Shown in pieces: positions 8,681 to 18,393 of a stretch of 64,000 nucleotides of DNA. Each line of letters opens with the position of its first letter. Position 1 is the stretch's first letter. Source of the stretch: Rhizobiales bacterium Ga0077537 (GTDB lineage: Bacteria > Pseudomonadota > Alphaproteobacteria > Rhizobiales > Hyphomicrobiaceae); contig LNEM01000031.1 of assembly GCA_001464955.1 (NCBI GenBank), positions 62,001-126,000 on the forward strand, given 5' to 3'. The translations under genes were made by a program, and so were the position numbers. The notes under the pieces are model-generated. The model had not been told where the DNA came from. It did no database searches and saw only the letters and a program-made list of their open reading frames with translations.

Positions 8681-9959
8681 CGCCCCGAAGTCCGCATCGG
8701 CTGCCAGCGAGCCGCAGTCCTGCCGCCTCTGCGGCGCGGGCCTCCACCACACCTTCTGTGATCTCGGCATGTCGCCACTCTGCGAGAGCTTCCTGCCGGC
8801 CGATCGTCTCGACCGCATGGAGCCCTACTATCCGCTGCGCGTGATGGTGTGCGCCTCGTGCTACCTGGTGCAGCTCCGCGAGTACGTGGCTCCCGAGCAC
8901 ATCTTCGACGATTACGCCTATTTCTCGTCCTACTCGACGAGCTGGGTCGCCCACGCCAAGGCCTATTGCGACACGATGGAGCGCCGCTTCGGCCTCGGCC
9001 GCGACAGCCTCGTCGTGGAATTGGCATCGAACGACGGCTACTTGCTGCAGCATTTCCTGCCGAAGGGCATCCCGGTTCTGGGTATCGAGCCCGCCGCCAA
9101 CGTGGCCGCCGCTGCGACCGAAAAGGGCGTGCCGACCGTGGTCGATTTCTTCGGCACGAATCTGGCTGCGAAACTCGCCGCCGAGGGCCGCCGTGCCGAC
9201 CTGATCGCCGGCAACAACGTGCTCGCCCAGGTGCCCGACCTCAACGACTTCGTTGCCGGAATGCCGATGATCCTCGCGCCCGAAGGCGTGGTGACGCTCG
9301 AGTTCCCGCATCTCGCACGGCTCATCGACGAGCGCCAGTTCGACACCATCTATCACGAGCACTTCTCCTACTTCTCGCTCGTCTCGGTGGAGCGCCTCGC
9401 CGCCCGCCACGGCCTGCGCCTGATCGACGTCGAGGAACTGCCGACGCACGGCGGCTCGCTCCGCGTCTACCTCGCCCACGAGAGCAGCAGCCATGCCGTT
9501 GCCTCGGCTGTCGGTCGCGTTCTGGCGGCGGAGGAGGCGCGCGGCTTCCGCCGGATCGAGACCTACACCGGCTTCGATGCCGAGGTGCGGGCCGTGAAGC
9601 GCGATCTGCTCGATCTCCTCATCGGCCTGAAGCGGCAAGGCAAGCGCATCTGCGGCTATGGCGCTCCGGGGAAGGGCAACACGCTGCTCAACTACTGCGG
9701 CATCGGCCCGGATTTCCTCGACTTCACGGTCGATCGCAATCCCTACAAGCATGGCCGCTTCACGCCGGGCATGCACTTGCCCATTCATCCGCCCGAGGCC
9801 CTCGATGCCGCGCGGCCGGACTACGTCCTGATCCTGCCTTGGAATCTGAAGGCCGAGATCATGCACCAGTTGGCTCATATCGCGGACTGGGGCGGCAAGT
9901 TCGTCGTGCCAATTCCAAAGCCCGAGATCGTGGCCCCGAGCGAGGTTAAGCCGGCATGA
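8673..9959 (+). CDS. Sugar C-methyltransferase, class I SAM-dependent (TylC3-like three-domain type)
   Basis: 428 residues in three parts: an N-terminal zinc-binding domain with CRLC at 17-20 and CASC at 60-63, a SAM-binding Rossmann domain with VVELASNDGYLL near 114-125 and YHEHFSYFS around 223-231, and a C-terminal putative methyltransferase domain with GYGAPGKGNTLLNY. This is the architecture of NDP-hexose C-3 methyltransferases that make branched deoxysugars. Start chosen at the ATG (8673) overlapping the previous stop; in-frame ATGs at 8631 and 8658 would overlap more. Its stop overlaps the next ATG as ATGA. It implies that the locus makes a C-methylated sugar. Confidence 0.9.
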   Translation: MPDAPKSASAASEPQSCRLCGAGLHHTFCDLGMSPLCESFLPADRLDRMEPYYPLRVMVCASCYLVQLREYVAPEHIFDDYAYFSSYSTSWVAHAKAYCDTMERRFGLGRDSLVVELASNDGYLLQHFLPKGIPVLGIEPAANVAAAATEKGVPTVVDFFGTNLAAKLAAEGRRADLIAGNNVLAQVPDLNDFVAGMPMILAPEGVVTLEFPHLARLIDERQFDTIYHEHFSYFSLVSVERLAARHGLRLIDVEELPTHGGSLRVYLAHESSSHAVASAVGRVLAAEEARGFRRIETYTGFDAEVRAVKRDLLDLLIGLKRQGKRICGYGAPGKGNTLLNYCGIGPDFLDFTVDRNPYKHGRFTPGMHLPIHPPEALDAARPDYVLILPWNLKAEIMHQLAHIADWGGKFVVPIPKPEIVAPSEVKPA

Positions 9960-10747
9960 AGACGGTTCTGTTCTGCGGTGGCCAGGGCATGCGCATCCGC
10001 GAGTATTCCGATGCCGTGCCCAAGCCGATGATCCCGGTCGGCCATCAGCCGATCCTCTGGCACCTGATGAGCTACTACGCCGGCTACGGCCACAAGGACT
10101 TCGTCCTGTGCCTCGGCTACAAGGCGTCGGTGATCAAGGATTTCTTTCTGTCCGGGCGCCCCCAGACCTTCGCCGACTGCGTGGTCTCGGGCTTCGGCCG
10201 CAACGTCGAGATCATCGGCGACACCCGCGAGGACTGGCGCGTCGCGCTGATCGACACCGGCATCTCGCGCAACATCGGCGGACGGCTGATGGCGGTCCGC
10301 GACCACGTCGCAGGTGAGGAGATGTTTCTCGCCAACTACGCCGACGGCCTCTCGGACGTGAACCTCGAGCACATGATCGAGACCTTCCGCCGGAGCAACA
10401 AGCTCGCCTGCTTCCTCGCCGTCCGGCCGACGATGAGCATGCACCTGATCAACATCGACGACAGCGGGCGCCTCGCGAGCTTCAAGAGCGCCACCGAGGC
10501 GAACCTCTGGATCAACGGCGGCTTCTTCGTCCTCCGCCCCGAGATCTTCGACTACATGCGCGACGGCGAGGAACTGGTTGCCGAGCCCTTCTCGCGCCTG
10601 ATCGCCGAGGATCGCCTCATGGCCTATCGCCACGAGGGTTTCTGGTGCGCCATGGATACGCTGAAGGATCGCCAGCACCTCGAGGAGATGGTGGATCGCG
10701 GACAGACGCCGTGGCTCGTCGATGCCGCGCGCGGGGCGACGCGATGA
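9956..10747 (+). CDS. Glucose-1-phosphate cytidylyltransferase-like nucleotidyltransferase
   Basis: 263 residues. [13 protein letters not shown] then PKPMIPVG at the N-terminus is the GGxGTR...PKPM nucleotide-binding signature, with Met in place of the usual Thr. YADGLSDVN holds the metal-binding Asp and WINGGFFV is the sugar-phosphate part. The whole sequence follows the RfbF/DdhA glucose-1-phosphate cytidylyltransferases that make CDP-glucose. Starts with ATGA overlap on the methyltransferase and ends with ATGA overlap into the next gene, so the three are translationally coupled. A CDP-glucose 4,6-dehydratase (rfbG) is not in the window, so the final sugar is unclear. Confidence 0.85.
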   Translation: MKTVLFCGGQGMRIREYSDAVPKPMIPVGHQPILWHLMSYYAGYGHKDFVLCLGYKASVIKDFFLSGRPQTFADCVVSGFGRNVEIIGDTREDWRVALIDTGISRNIGGRLMAVRDHVAGEEMFLANYADGLSDVNLEHMIETFRRSNKLACFLAVRPTMSMHLINIDDSGRLASFKSATEANLWINGGFFVLRPEIFDYMRDGEELVAEPFSRLIAEDRLMAYRHEGFWCAMDTLKDRQHLEEMVDRGQTPWLVDAARGATR

Positions 10748-11397
10748 AGCCGCTGGCGCTCGCTTCCCCGGGAGAGCGGCTGCGGGTGCTGTGCATCGGC
10801 GCCCATTCCGACGACATCGAGATCGGCGCCGGCGCCACCATTCTCGGATGGATCGCGGCGGGCGTACGGCTCGAGGTCGATTGGGTGGTGCTGTCGGCCG
10901 CCGACCGCCGCGCCGACGAGGCGAGGGCCTCCGCCACGGAGTTTCTCGACGGCGCCGCATCGGTACGCCTCGATATCGGATCGTTCCGCGACGGCTATTT
11001 CCCGGTCGAGCGCGCCGCGATCAAGGACGCCTTCGAGGCCCTGCGCGGACGCGTCGAGCCGGACGTGATCCTGACCCATCACGCGGACGACGCCCATCAG
11101 GACCATCGCATCGCAGCCGAGCTGACCCGCAACACGTTCCGCGATCACCTGACGCTCGCCTACGAGATCCCGAAGTGGGACGGCGACCTCGGCCGGCCGC
11201 AGGTCTATGTGCCCGCGTCCGCCGCCGTGATGACCCGCAAGATCGCGCTGCTGGAGCGGCACTTCGCTTCGCAGCGCGCCAAGGACTGGTTCGACGAGGA
11301 GACGTTTCGCGGCCTCGCCCGGCTGCGCGGCATGGAATGCCGTGCGCCGGAGCGCTATGCCGAGGCGTTCCATGTCGGCAAGTGCATCGTCGTTTGA
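10744..11397 (+). CDS. PIG-L family deacetylase
   Basis: 217 residues. AHSDDIEIG at 20-28 is the PIG-L/LmbE zinc motif (AHPDD with Ser for Pro), and [11 protein letters not shown] supplies the second His cluster. These enzymes remove acetyl groups from N-acetylglucosamine-type substrates. In this position it probably deacetylates an amino sugar of the glycan or its precursor. Start overlaps the upstream stop as ATGA; there are 56 bases to the next gene. Confidence 0.9.
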   Translation: MKPLALASPGERLRVLCIGAHSDDIEIGAGATILGWIAAGVRLEVDWVVLSAADRRADEARASATEFLDGAASVRLDIGSFRDGYFPVERAAIKDAFEALRGRVEPDVILTHHADDAHQDHRIAAELTRNTFRDHLTLAYEIPKWDGDLGRPQVYVPASAAVMTRKIALLERHFASQRAKDWFDEETFRGLARLRGMECRAPERYAEAFHVGKCIVV

Positions 11398-11453
11398 GTG
11401 CGCGCGCTGCCATCGGCGGCGCCGTTGATCGAGATACAAGCCCGGAGAGTGGA

Positions 11454-12497
11454 ATGCGCGTCGTCGTCACCGGACACAAAGGCTACATCGGCACCGTCAT
11501 GGTGCCACTGCTTCTGGCCCGCGGCCACGAGGTCGTCGGCTACGACATCGACCTCTACGGCCGCTGCACCTACCCCGAGGGCGGTGCCATCGCGACCGTG
11601 CCGGAAATCGTGAAGGACGTGCGCGACGCCGAGCCGGCCGACTTCGCCGGCATCGACGCCGTCATCCATCTGGCGGCCCTCTCGAACGATCCCCTCGGCA
11701 ACCTCGATCCCGAGACGACCTACGCGATCAACCATCGCGCCAGCGTCCGTGTCGCCGAGGCGGCGAAGGCGGCTGGCGTCCGCCGCTTCCTGCTCGCCTC
11801 GTCGTGCTCCAACTACGGCCTCGCCGGCGAGACGATGCTCGACGAGACCGGCGCGCTCAATCCGCAGACCGCCTACGGCAAGTCGAAGGTGATGGCCGAG
11901 CGCGACATCGCGCCGCTCGCGGGCCCGACCTTTTCGCCGACGTTCCTGCGCCCGGCCACCGCCTACGGCCTGTCGCCGCGCCTGCGCTTCGACATCGTGC
12001 TGAACAATCTCGTCGCCTGGGGTGTCACCACCGGGCGGATCTATCTGAAGTCGGACGGCACGCCCTGGCGTCCCATCGTCCACATTCGCGACATCTCGGC
12101 CGCCTTCATCGCCGCCCTCGAGGCCCCGGCGGAACTCGTCCACAACGAGGCCTTCAACGTCGGCCAGACGGCGCATAACTATATGATCCGCGACATCGCC
12201 GGCATCGCCGCCGACGTCGTGCCGGGCTGCCGCATCGAGTACGCCCCGGACGCCGGCCCCGACACGCGGTCCTATCGCGTGAGCTTCGAGAAGATCGCGA
12301 AGGTACTGCCGGCCTTCCGACCGGAATGGGACGCCCGTCGCGGTGCCGAGGAGCTGTTTGCGGCCTACCGCCAGAGCGATCTCGATCTCGACGCCTTCGA
12401 GGGGCCGCGCTATCAGCGCATCGGCCACATTCGCCAGCTGATGGCGGAAGGCCGCCTGACGGCCGATCTGAGGCGCGCCGCCACGGCCGCCGAGTAG
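11454..12497 (+). CDS. NAD-dependent epimerase/dehydratase (extended SDR)
   Basis: 347 residues. The NAD site GHKGYIG is at 7-13; the catalytic segment has SSCSNYG near 117-122 and YGKSK with Tyr141 and Lys145. [16 protein letters not shown] and [15 protein letters not shown] are typical of sugar-nucleotide epimerases and dehydratases that cluster with C-methyltransferases and cytidylyltransferases. It likely acts on the CDP- or dTDP-sugar produced by its neighbours. The ATG at 11454 follows GGAGAGTGGA; the frame remains open far upstream but overlaps PIG-L, and there is no family sequence there. Epimerase versus dehydratase cannot be decided. Confidence 0.88.
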   Translation: MRVVVTGHKGYIGTVMVPLLLARGHEVVGYDIDLYGRCTYPEGGAIATVPEIVKDVRDAEPADFAGIDAVIHLAALSNDPLGNLDPETTYAINHRASVRVAEAAKAAGVRRFLLASSCSNYGLAGETMLDETGALNPQTAYGKSKVMAERDIAPLAGPTFSPTFLRPATAYGLSPRLRFDIVLNNLVAWGVTTGRIYLKSDGTPWRPIVHIRDISAAFIAALEAPAELVHNEAFNVGQTAHNYMIRDIAGIAADVVPGCRIEYAPDAGPDTRSYRVSFEKIAKVLPAFRPEWDARRGAEELFAAYRQSDLDLDAFEGPRYQRIGHIRQLMAEGRLTADLRRAATAAE

Positions 12498-12508
12498 AGC
12501 CCCGCCCC

Positions 12509-13831
12509 ATGTCAGAGACGCCGCCCCCGTTGCTCGCGAGCCTCCCCGACGATGTCGACGCGGGCCGCGAGATCCACGCGCTTGCGGCGTCGCTCTTTCC
12601 CATTTGTCGGAGCATCACGGGCGCAGGCGTACGCGAAACTCTGGATCGGCTGGCGGATTGGGTACCCCTCGTGCGACACGAGGTGCCGAGTGGAACCGAC
12701 GTCCTCGACTGGACGATCCCGCCGGAGTGGTCGATCCGCGCCGCCCACATCACCGCCCCCGACGGTCGCCGTGTCGTCGATTTCGCCGATCACAATCTGC
12801 ACGTCGCGAGCTACTCCGTGCCGGTGGATCGCGTCATGCCACTCGCCGAGCTTCGGCCCCATCTCCGGTCGTTGCCCGAAAAGCCCGGTCTCATCCCCTA
12901 CGTCACCCACTACTACCGGCCGGACTGGTCTTTCTGCCTGCCGCACGCCACGCTCGAAAGCCTCGCGGACGGCGACTATCACGTCGTCATCGATGCGACG
13001 CTTGCGCCGGGCGCGCTCACCTACGGCGAAGCCGTCATCCCGGGCGCGGAGCCCGGCGAGATCCTGATCTCGGCCCACGTCTGCCATCCTTCCCTCGCCA
13101 ACGACAACTGCTCGGGGATGGCGCTTCTGGCCTGGCTCGGCCGTCACCTGTCGAGCCGCGCCAACCGCTATACCTATCGGCTGCTGTTTGCGCCGGGCAC
13201 CATCGGCGCCATCGCCTGGCTGGCGCGCAACCCCGACGCCGCCGGTCGCGTCCGCCACGGTTTCACGCTGTCCAACGTCGGCGACGGCGGCGGCCCGACC
13301 TACAAGCGCTCGCGGCGCGGCACCGCGACGGTGGACCGGGCGGCGGCCCTGGTCCTCGGCGAGGTGGGCGGATCGGCGCGCGTCCTCGATTTCTCACCCT
13401 ACGGCTACGACGAGCGCCAGTTCTGTTCGCCCGGTTTCGATCTGCCTGTCGGCGCATTCCAGCGGAGCCGCTGGGGCGAGTTCCCCGAGTACCACACCTC
13501 GGCCGACGACCTCGATTTCATCCGCCCGGAGCATTTGGCGAGTTCGGCCCGGCTTGTGGCGGGCATCCTCGACGTGATCGAGGGCGACGCCACCTATCGC
13601 AACACGGCACCCTTCGGCGAGCCGCAACTCGGCCGCCGTGGCCTCTATGACGGCGCCGACGGCCGCCCCCTGCCGGAGCCGGTCCGCATGGCGCTGCTCT
13701 GGGTCCTGAACCTTGCCGATGGCCGCCACTCGCTGATCGCGATGGCCGAGCGCTCCGGCGTTCCGTTTCGCGATCTTCGGGCCGCCGCAGATCGCCTTCT
13801 CGTCGCCGGATTGCTGGAGCCGGTTACGTGA
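12509..13831 (+). CDS. DUF4910-type aminopeptidase-like protein with C-terminal winged-helix segment
   Basis: 440 residues. The N-terminal part (FPICRSITGAGVRETL) and the core HVCHPSLANDNCSGMALLAW match the M28-like, DUF4910/DUF2172 proteins (COG4310) found in polysaccharide loci. The first metal ligands (His, Asp) are visible and EYHTSADDLDF supplies a late His, but the position of the catalytic Glu pair of true M28 peptidases reads APGTIGAIAWL, so peptidase activity is doubtful. The last 80 residues look like a winged helix (VRMALLWVLNLADGRHSLIA onward). It closes the operon and overlaps rfbC tail-to-tail by eight bases. Exact role unknown. Confidence 0.78.
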   Translation: MSETPPPLLASLPDDVDAGREIHALAASLFPICRSITGAGVRETLDRLADWVPLVRHEVPSGTDVLDWTIPPEWSIRAAHITAPDGRRVVDFADHNLHVASYSVPVDRVMPLAELRPHLRSLPEKPGLIPYVTHYYRPDWSFCLPHATLESLADGDYHVVIDATLAPGALTYGEAVIPGAEPGEILISAHVCHPSLANDNCSGMALLAWLGRHLSSRANRYTYRLLFAPGTIGAIAWLARNPDAAGRVRHGFTLSNVGDGGGPTYKRSRRGTATVDRAAALVLGEVGGSARVLDFSPYGYDERQFCSPGFDLPVGAFQRSRWGEFPEYHTSADDLDFIRPEHLASSARLVAGILDVIEGDATYRNTAPFGEPQLGRRGLYDGADGRPLPEPVRMALLWVLNLADGRHSLIAMAERSGVPFRDLRAAADRLLVAGLLEPVT

Positions 13832-14351
13832 TCGGCGGCCAGTCCCGATCCCGGTCGGACATGACGCTGGGGGGCATCGGCAGCACGATGCCGAGCGCCG
13901 GATCGTCGTAGCGAACGCCGTGGGCGGCGTCCGGTGCGTACCTTTCGGAGATCAGATAGTTCACGGCCGCGTCGTCGGTGAGCGTCAGATGCCCGTGCGC
14001 GACGCCCTTGGGAATGTAGAGCTGGTGTCCGTTGGCGGCCGAGAGCTCGAACCCGGCCCACGCGAGATAGGTTGCCGACTGCGGCCTGAGGTCGGCGATG
14101 ACATCGAAGATCGCCCCCCGCACGCACGAGACGAGCTTGACCTCGCTGAACGGAGCCGCCTGGTAGTGCAGTCCGCGGAACGTGCCCTTCAAGCGCGACG
14201 AGGAGAGGCTGTGCTGGACGAAGTGCGTCTCCAGCCCTCGTTCAGCGAACGTGGACGCACAGAACGTCCGCGCGAACGCCCCCCGGTCGTCCCGGAACGG
14301 CTCCGGTTCGATCAGCCAGGCCCCCTCGATCCCGGTCGGCTTGAAGTGCAT
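13824..14351 (-). CDS. rfbC: dTDP-4-dehydrorhamnose 3,5-epimerase family protein
   Basis: 175 residues. The cupin fold with catalytic His62 (TFRGLHYQ) and Tyr near 132 (VNYLISE) is intact, as are the substrate loop DDRGAFARTF at 21-30 and the YIPKGVAHG strand. The enzyme inverts C3 and C5 of dTDP-4-keto-6-deoxyglucose; rfbABD are not in this window, so the true substrate may be another keto-sugar made by the convergent operon. Start at the ATG 14349-14351. Convergent with the DUF4910 gene, overlapping it by eight bases. Confidence 0.9.
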   Translation of the reverse strand: MHFKPTGIEGAWLIEPEPFRDDRGAFARTFCASTFAERGLETHFVQHSLSSSRLKGTFRGLHYQAAPFSEVKLVSCVRGAIFDVIADLRPQSATYLAWAGFELSAANGHQLYIPKGVAHGHLTLTDDAAVNYLISERYAPDAAHGVRYDDPALGIVLPMPPSVMSDRDRDWPPIT

Positions 14352-14709
14352 GCGACGAGACCTCGGTCTGGTGCTCGGTTGGCAGGAAAGTCCGCGCACC
14401 CGCCGCGTCCGGCAAGTCGCCGTGGTTATCCCTTGGGTGAAGGATACTCCGTACGCGACTTAGGGCAAGCGAAGGCCCCGAGCGCGGTGAATTTGTCCGG
14501 ACTTGCGGCCGCTTTGGCGATTGCGCGTGGCGGGGGCCTTCAGCGGTTGCCAGCCCGTGCCCCCGCGAGTATGAGTACCGCGATATGGCTCGCGTCCGGA
14601 CCATGCGCGGTGCGGGTGGATTTCTGCGGGCCGGTGGCCCGGCCGGCCGTTGGCGTTGCGTCTGGCTGGAAACGGTCGGACTTCTGGGGGCGCTTACGCG
14701 GATCGGCCC
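14352..14709. other. Intergenic region between rfbC and lysC
   Basis: About 360 bases separate the divergent rfbC and lysC. I see no convincing ORF, tRNA or riboswitch. Both genes must take their promoters from here, but no clear -35/-10 pair stands out. The stretch around 14500-14575 has GC-rich partial inverted repeats without a T run. Confidence 0.5.
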
Positions 14710-15972
14710 ATGGCAACCGTTGTGATGAAATTCGGCGGCACCTCCGTCGCCAATGTAGACCGCATTCGCAACGTGGCACGCCACGTGAAGCGCGAGGTGG
14801 ACGCGGGCAATCGCGTGGCGGTCGTCGTTTCAGCCATGTCCGGCGTCACCAATCAGTTGGTCGCCTGGGTGCGTGAGGCATCGCTGCTGCACGATGCCCG
14901 CGAATATGACGCCGTCGTCGCGACGGGCGAATGCGTGACCGCCGGATTGCTGGCCATCGTCCTCCAGTCGATGGGCGTACAGGCCCGTTCCTGGCAGGGT
15001 TGGCAGGTTCCCGTGATCACGGATCAGGCGCATGGCGCAGCGCGCATCGTCGACATCGACGGCCAGACGCTGCGCGAGCGGCTGGATGCGGGCGATGTCG
15101 CCGTCGTCACCGGTTTCCAGGGCATCGAACCGACGCGCAACCGCATCTCGACCCTCGGCCGCGGCGGTTCCGACACGAGCGCTGTTGCGCTGGCCGTGGC
15201 CCTGAAGGCCGATCTCTGCGACATTTATACCGATGTCGATGGCGTCTATACGACCGATCCCCGTATCGTTCCGAAGGCGCGGCGCATGTCGAAGATCTCC
15301 TACGAGGAGATGCTCGAGATGGCGTCGCTCGGCTCGAAGGTCCTGCAGACCCGGTCGGTCGAGTTGGCCATGGTCTATCGGATGCGCACGCGCGTCCTGT
15401 CGAGCTTCGTCCCGCCCGAGGAAATGAAACCCGCGCGTCCCGACACATGGGACGAGATTGGAACCATCGTTTGCGACGAGGATGAGATCGTGGAGACCCA
15501 GGTCGTCAGCGGCATTGCCTATTCGAAGGACGAGGCAAAGGTGACCCTGCTCGGGATTGCCGATCGGCCGGGCGTCGCGGGGGCCATCTTCGGCCCGCTG
15601 GCCGATGCCAACATCAACGTCGACATGATCGTGCAGAACCTGTCGTCCGACGGCAAGAGCACGGACATGACCTTCACGGTGCTCCAGTCCGAGTTGCCGC
15701 GCGCGGTCGAGGTTCTGAAAGGCGCCCGCGAGGCGATCGGCAATTTCGAGCTGGTCAGCTCGGGTGACGTGGTGAAGGTGTCGGTCATCGGGATCGGTAT
15801 GCGCAGCCATGCCGGCGTGGCCGCGCAGATGTTCAAGGCCCTGGCCAGCAAGGGCATCAATATTCTCGCGATCACCACGTCCGAGATCAAGATCAGCGTT
15901 CTGATCGATGCGGCGTACGCCGAACTCGCCGTCCGTACGCTGCACTCGCTCTACGGACTGGATGCCGAATGA
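14710..15972 (+). CDS. lysC: Aspartate kinase
   Basis: 420 residues. It phosphorylates aspartate, the first step towards lysine, threonine, methionine and diaminopimelate. The N-terminal kinase signature KFGGTSV is at 7-13, with STLGRGGSDTSAVALA as the nucleotide/aspartate site and YTDVDGVYTTDPRIV following. Two ACT domains fill the C-terminal third (VTLLGIADRPGVAGAIF and VSVIGIGMRSHAGVAAQMF), the usual site for feedback by lysine and threonine. Length is typical of the monofunctional alphaproteobacterial enzyme. Followed by ptsP after 119 bases, an order common in Hyphomicrobiales. Confidence 0.96.
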   Translation: MATVVMKFGGTSVANVDRIRNVARHVKREVDAGNRVAVVVSAMSGVTNQLVAWVREASLLHDAREYDAVVATGECVTAGLLAIVLQSMGVQARSWQGWQVPVITDQAHGAARIVDIDGQTLRERLDAGDVAVVTGFQGIEPTRNRISTLGRGGSDTSAVALAVALKADLCDIYTDVDGVYTTDPRIVPKARRMSKISYEEMLEMASLGSKVLQTRSVELAMVYRMRTRVLSSFVPPEEMKPARPDTWDEIGTIVCDEDEIVETQVVSGIAYSKDEAKVTLLGIADRPGVAGAIFGPLADANINVDMIVQNLSSDGKSTDMTFTVLQSELPRAVEVLKGAREAIGNFELVSSGDVVKVSVIGIGMRSHAGVAAQMFKALASKGINILAITTSEIKISVLIDAAYAELAVRTLHSLYGLDAE

Positions 15973-16091
15973 CCGGCAGGCCTACGGGAGCGAAGGCGCG
16001 ACTTCGATCCTGCTGGCCGGTTGGTGACGGGCGTCACCTGGTGGCAGCTGAGTTCTGATCCCGCCCCATCCTCTGCAGGCTCGTTCGGACC

Positions 16092-18380
16092 ATGCCAAAG
16101 AGATCAATCGAGGATGGCCATCTGGCTTCGACGGAGCCGACGCTCCGTCTGATTTTGCGTCGTCTCCGGGAGACGATGGCCGAGACGTCCGACGGCCAGC
16201 GCCGTCTCGACAAGATCGTGCGCCTCGTGTCGAGCCTGATGGTGGCGGAGGTCTGTTCGATCTATCTGCGCCGTCAGGATCAGTCACTCGAGTTGTTCGC
16301 GACCGAAGGCCTGAACGCATCGGCCGTCCACAATACCTTCATGAAGCGTGGCGAAGGCCTCGTCGGGCGATGCGCCGAGCTGGCCCTTCCGGTCAACGAG
16401 CCGGACGCCCAGTCGCACCCGGCCTTTTCCTATCGCCCGGAGACGGGCGAGGAGATCTACCACTCGTTCCTCGCGGTGCCGATCCTGCGCGGCGGCGAGG
16501 TGCTGGGCGTGCTCACCGTCCAGAACAAGACCCCCCGCCACTACTCCGACGACGACGTCGAGGCCCTCCAGACGACGGCCATGGTGCTGGCCGAGCATCT
16601 GGTGTCGGGTGTTGTCCCGTCTCTCGCGTCTGGCGGCGCCTCGCGGCCTCTCGACGACCTCGTCCGTGGCCAGGCCATCGCCGAGGGGCTGGCGCTCGGC
16701 CATGTGGTGCTGCACGCGCCGCGCGTCGCGGTGACCGAGCTGATCGCCACCGACACGCCGGCAGAACTCGAACGGCTCGAGGCCGCCATCGCCGAACTGA
16801 AGTCGACACTCGACGCGCTCATCAGCCAGAGCCACCTCGAGCGCGCCGGCGAGCATCGCGACGTGCTCGAGGCCTACCGCATGTTCGCCAACGATCGGGG
16901 CTGGCAGCGGCGGCTGATCGAGGCCGTGAAGTCGGGACTCACCGCGGAGGCCGCCGTCGAGCAGGTCCAGAACCGGACACGGGCCCGCATGCTGCGCCTC
17001 CAGGACCCGTTCTGGCGCGACCGGCTGCGCGATCTGGACGATCTGTCGGACCGCCTCCTGCGCGTGCTGGTCGGCATAGCCGGGAAGGACGTCCTGAGGC
17101 CCGAGTTGCCGCCCGACACCATCATCGTCGCGCGCAGCATGGGCGCGGCCGACCTGCTCGACTACGACCGCGAGAAATTGAAGGGGCTGGTGATCGAGGA
17201 AAGCTCGAGCCACAGTCATGTGGCCATCGTCGCCCGCGCCCTCGGTATCGCGGCGGTCGGCGGCGCGCGCGGCATCATGGAGCGGATCGAGCCCGGTTGC
17301 TCCGTCATCGTCGATGCGGAGGCGGGCGAAGTCTATATCCGGCCATCGCCGCAGGTGGTTTCGCTCTATTCGGACAAGGCCCGGTTTCGTGCCCGCCGCC
17401 AGCGCCAGTATGACGCCCTGCGCGGCAAGCCGGCGATGACGCGCGACGGCCAGCGCATCGATCTGCACATCAACGCCGGTTTGCCCGTCGACATGGCGCA
17501 CCTCGACGAGGCGGGCGCGGACGGCATCGGTCTCTACCGGACCGAGCTGCAGTTCATGATTGCCTCGTCATTGCCCCGCCTCGACCGGCAGACGGCGACC
17601 TACCGTGCCGTCCTTGACGCGGCCGGCAAGCGGCCGGTCGTGTTCCGGACCCTCGACATCGGCGGCGACAAGGTGCTCCCGTACCTTCGAAACGAGCCGG
17701 AGGAGAACCCGGCACTGGGCTGGCGCGGCGTCCGTCTGGCGCTCGATCGACCGGCGCTGTTGCAGACTCAGCTCCGCGCCATGATCCGGGCTGCAGGCAC
17801 CCGGCCACTGACCCTGATGGTTCCGATGGTGTCCGAGGTGGCCGAGATCCACGCGGTGCGCGCCCTCGTCGAGGGCGAGCTCGAGCGCGCCCGCCGTCGA
17901 CGCTTCGATGTGCCCTCGCCGTTGCGGCTCGGCATCATGATCGAGGTACCGTCGCTGCTGTTCGCTCTCGACGACCTCATGCAGGCGGTCGATTTCGTAT
18001 CGATCGGTAGCAACGACCTGATGCAGTACCTCTATGCGGCAGACCGCGGCAACGAGCGGGTCGGCGTTCGGTTCGACCCTCTCGGTGTCCCGTTCCTGCG
18101 TGCCATCCGCTCGGTGGTCGATGCCGGACGCCGTCACGGCCGGCCGGTTTCGTTGTGCGGCGAGATGGGCGGACGCCCGCTCGAGGCCGTCGCTTTGCTC
18201 GCCGTCGGACTGCGATCCCTCTCCATGGCGCCGGCATCGATCGGCCCCGTGAAGGCGATGATCCTGTCGCTCGACATCGCGCGGGCCGCAGCCTTCGTGG
18301 AGCCGATTCTCGCCTCCGGCAGTGGCAGCATCCGCGAGGAACTTGCCCGTTTCGCCGAGAACGAAGGCCTCGAGATCTGA
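16092..18380 (+). CDS. ptsP: Phosphoenolpyruvate--protein phosphotransferase, nitrogen PTS enzyme I with GAF domain
   Basis: 762 residues. The GAF domain lies at about 25-165 (SLMVAEVCSIYLRRQD, FLAVPILRGGEVLGVLTVQN). The enzyme I part follows: HPr-binding helices about 190-330, the phosphohistidine segment SSSHSHVAIVARALG with His376 aligned to the active His of PtsI, and the PEP-binding barrel with GIGLYRTELQFM, SIGSNDLMQY and the CGEMGG loop near the end. It passes phosphate from PEP to NPr and so to EIIA-Ntr, which signals nitrogen and potassium status rather than moving sugar. The GAF domain senses glutamine in studied homologues. No npr or ptsN in the window. Confidence 0.95.
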   Translation: MPKRSIEDGHLASTEPTLRLILRRLRETMAETSDGQRRLDKIVRLVSSLMVAEVCSIYLRRQDQSLELFATEGLNASAVHNTFMKRGEGLVGRCAELALPVNEPDAQSHPAFSYRPETGEEIYHSFLAVPILRGGEVLGVLTVQNKTPRHYSDDDVEALQTTAMVLAEHLVSGVVPSLASGGASRPLDDLVRGQAIAEGLALGHVVLHAPRVAVTELIATDTPAELERLEAAIAELKSTLDALISQSHLERAGEHRDVLEAYRMFANDRGWQRRLIEAVKSGLTAEAAVEQVQNRTRARMLRLQDPFWRDRLRDLDDLSDRLLRVLVGIAGKDVLRPELPPDTIIVARSMGAADLLDYDREKLKGLVIEESSSHSHVAIVARALGIAAVGGARGIMERIEPGCSVIVDAEAGEVYIRPSPQVVSLYSDKARFRARRQRQYDALRGKPAMTRDGQRIDLHINAGLPVDMAHLDEAGADGIGLYRTELQFMIASSLPRLDRQTATYRAVLDAAGKRPVVFRTLDIGGDKVLPYLRNEPEENPALGWRGVRLALDRPALLQTQLRAMIRAAGTRPLTLMVPMVSEVAEIHAVRALVEGELERARRRRFDVPSPLRLGIMIEVPSLLFALDDLMQAVDFVSIGSNDLMQYLYAADRGNERVGVRFDPLGVPFLRAIRSVVDAGRRHGRPVSLCGEMGGRPLEAVALLAVGLRSLSMAPASIGPVKAMILSLDIARAAAFVEPILASGSGSIREELARFAENEGLEI

Positions 18381-18393
18381 TTGCGAAGACGCG

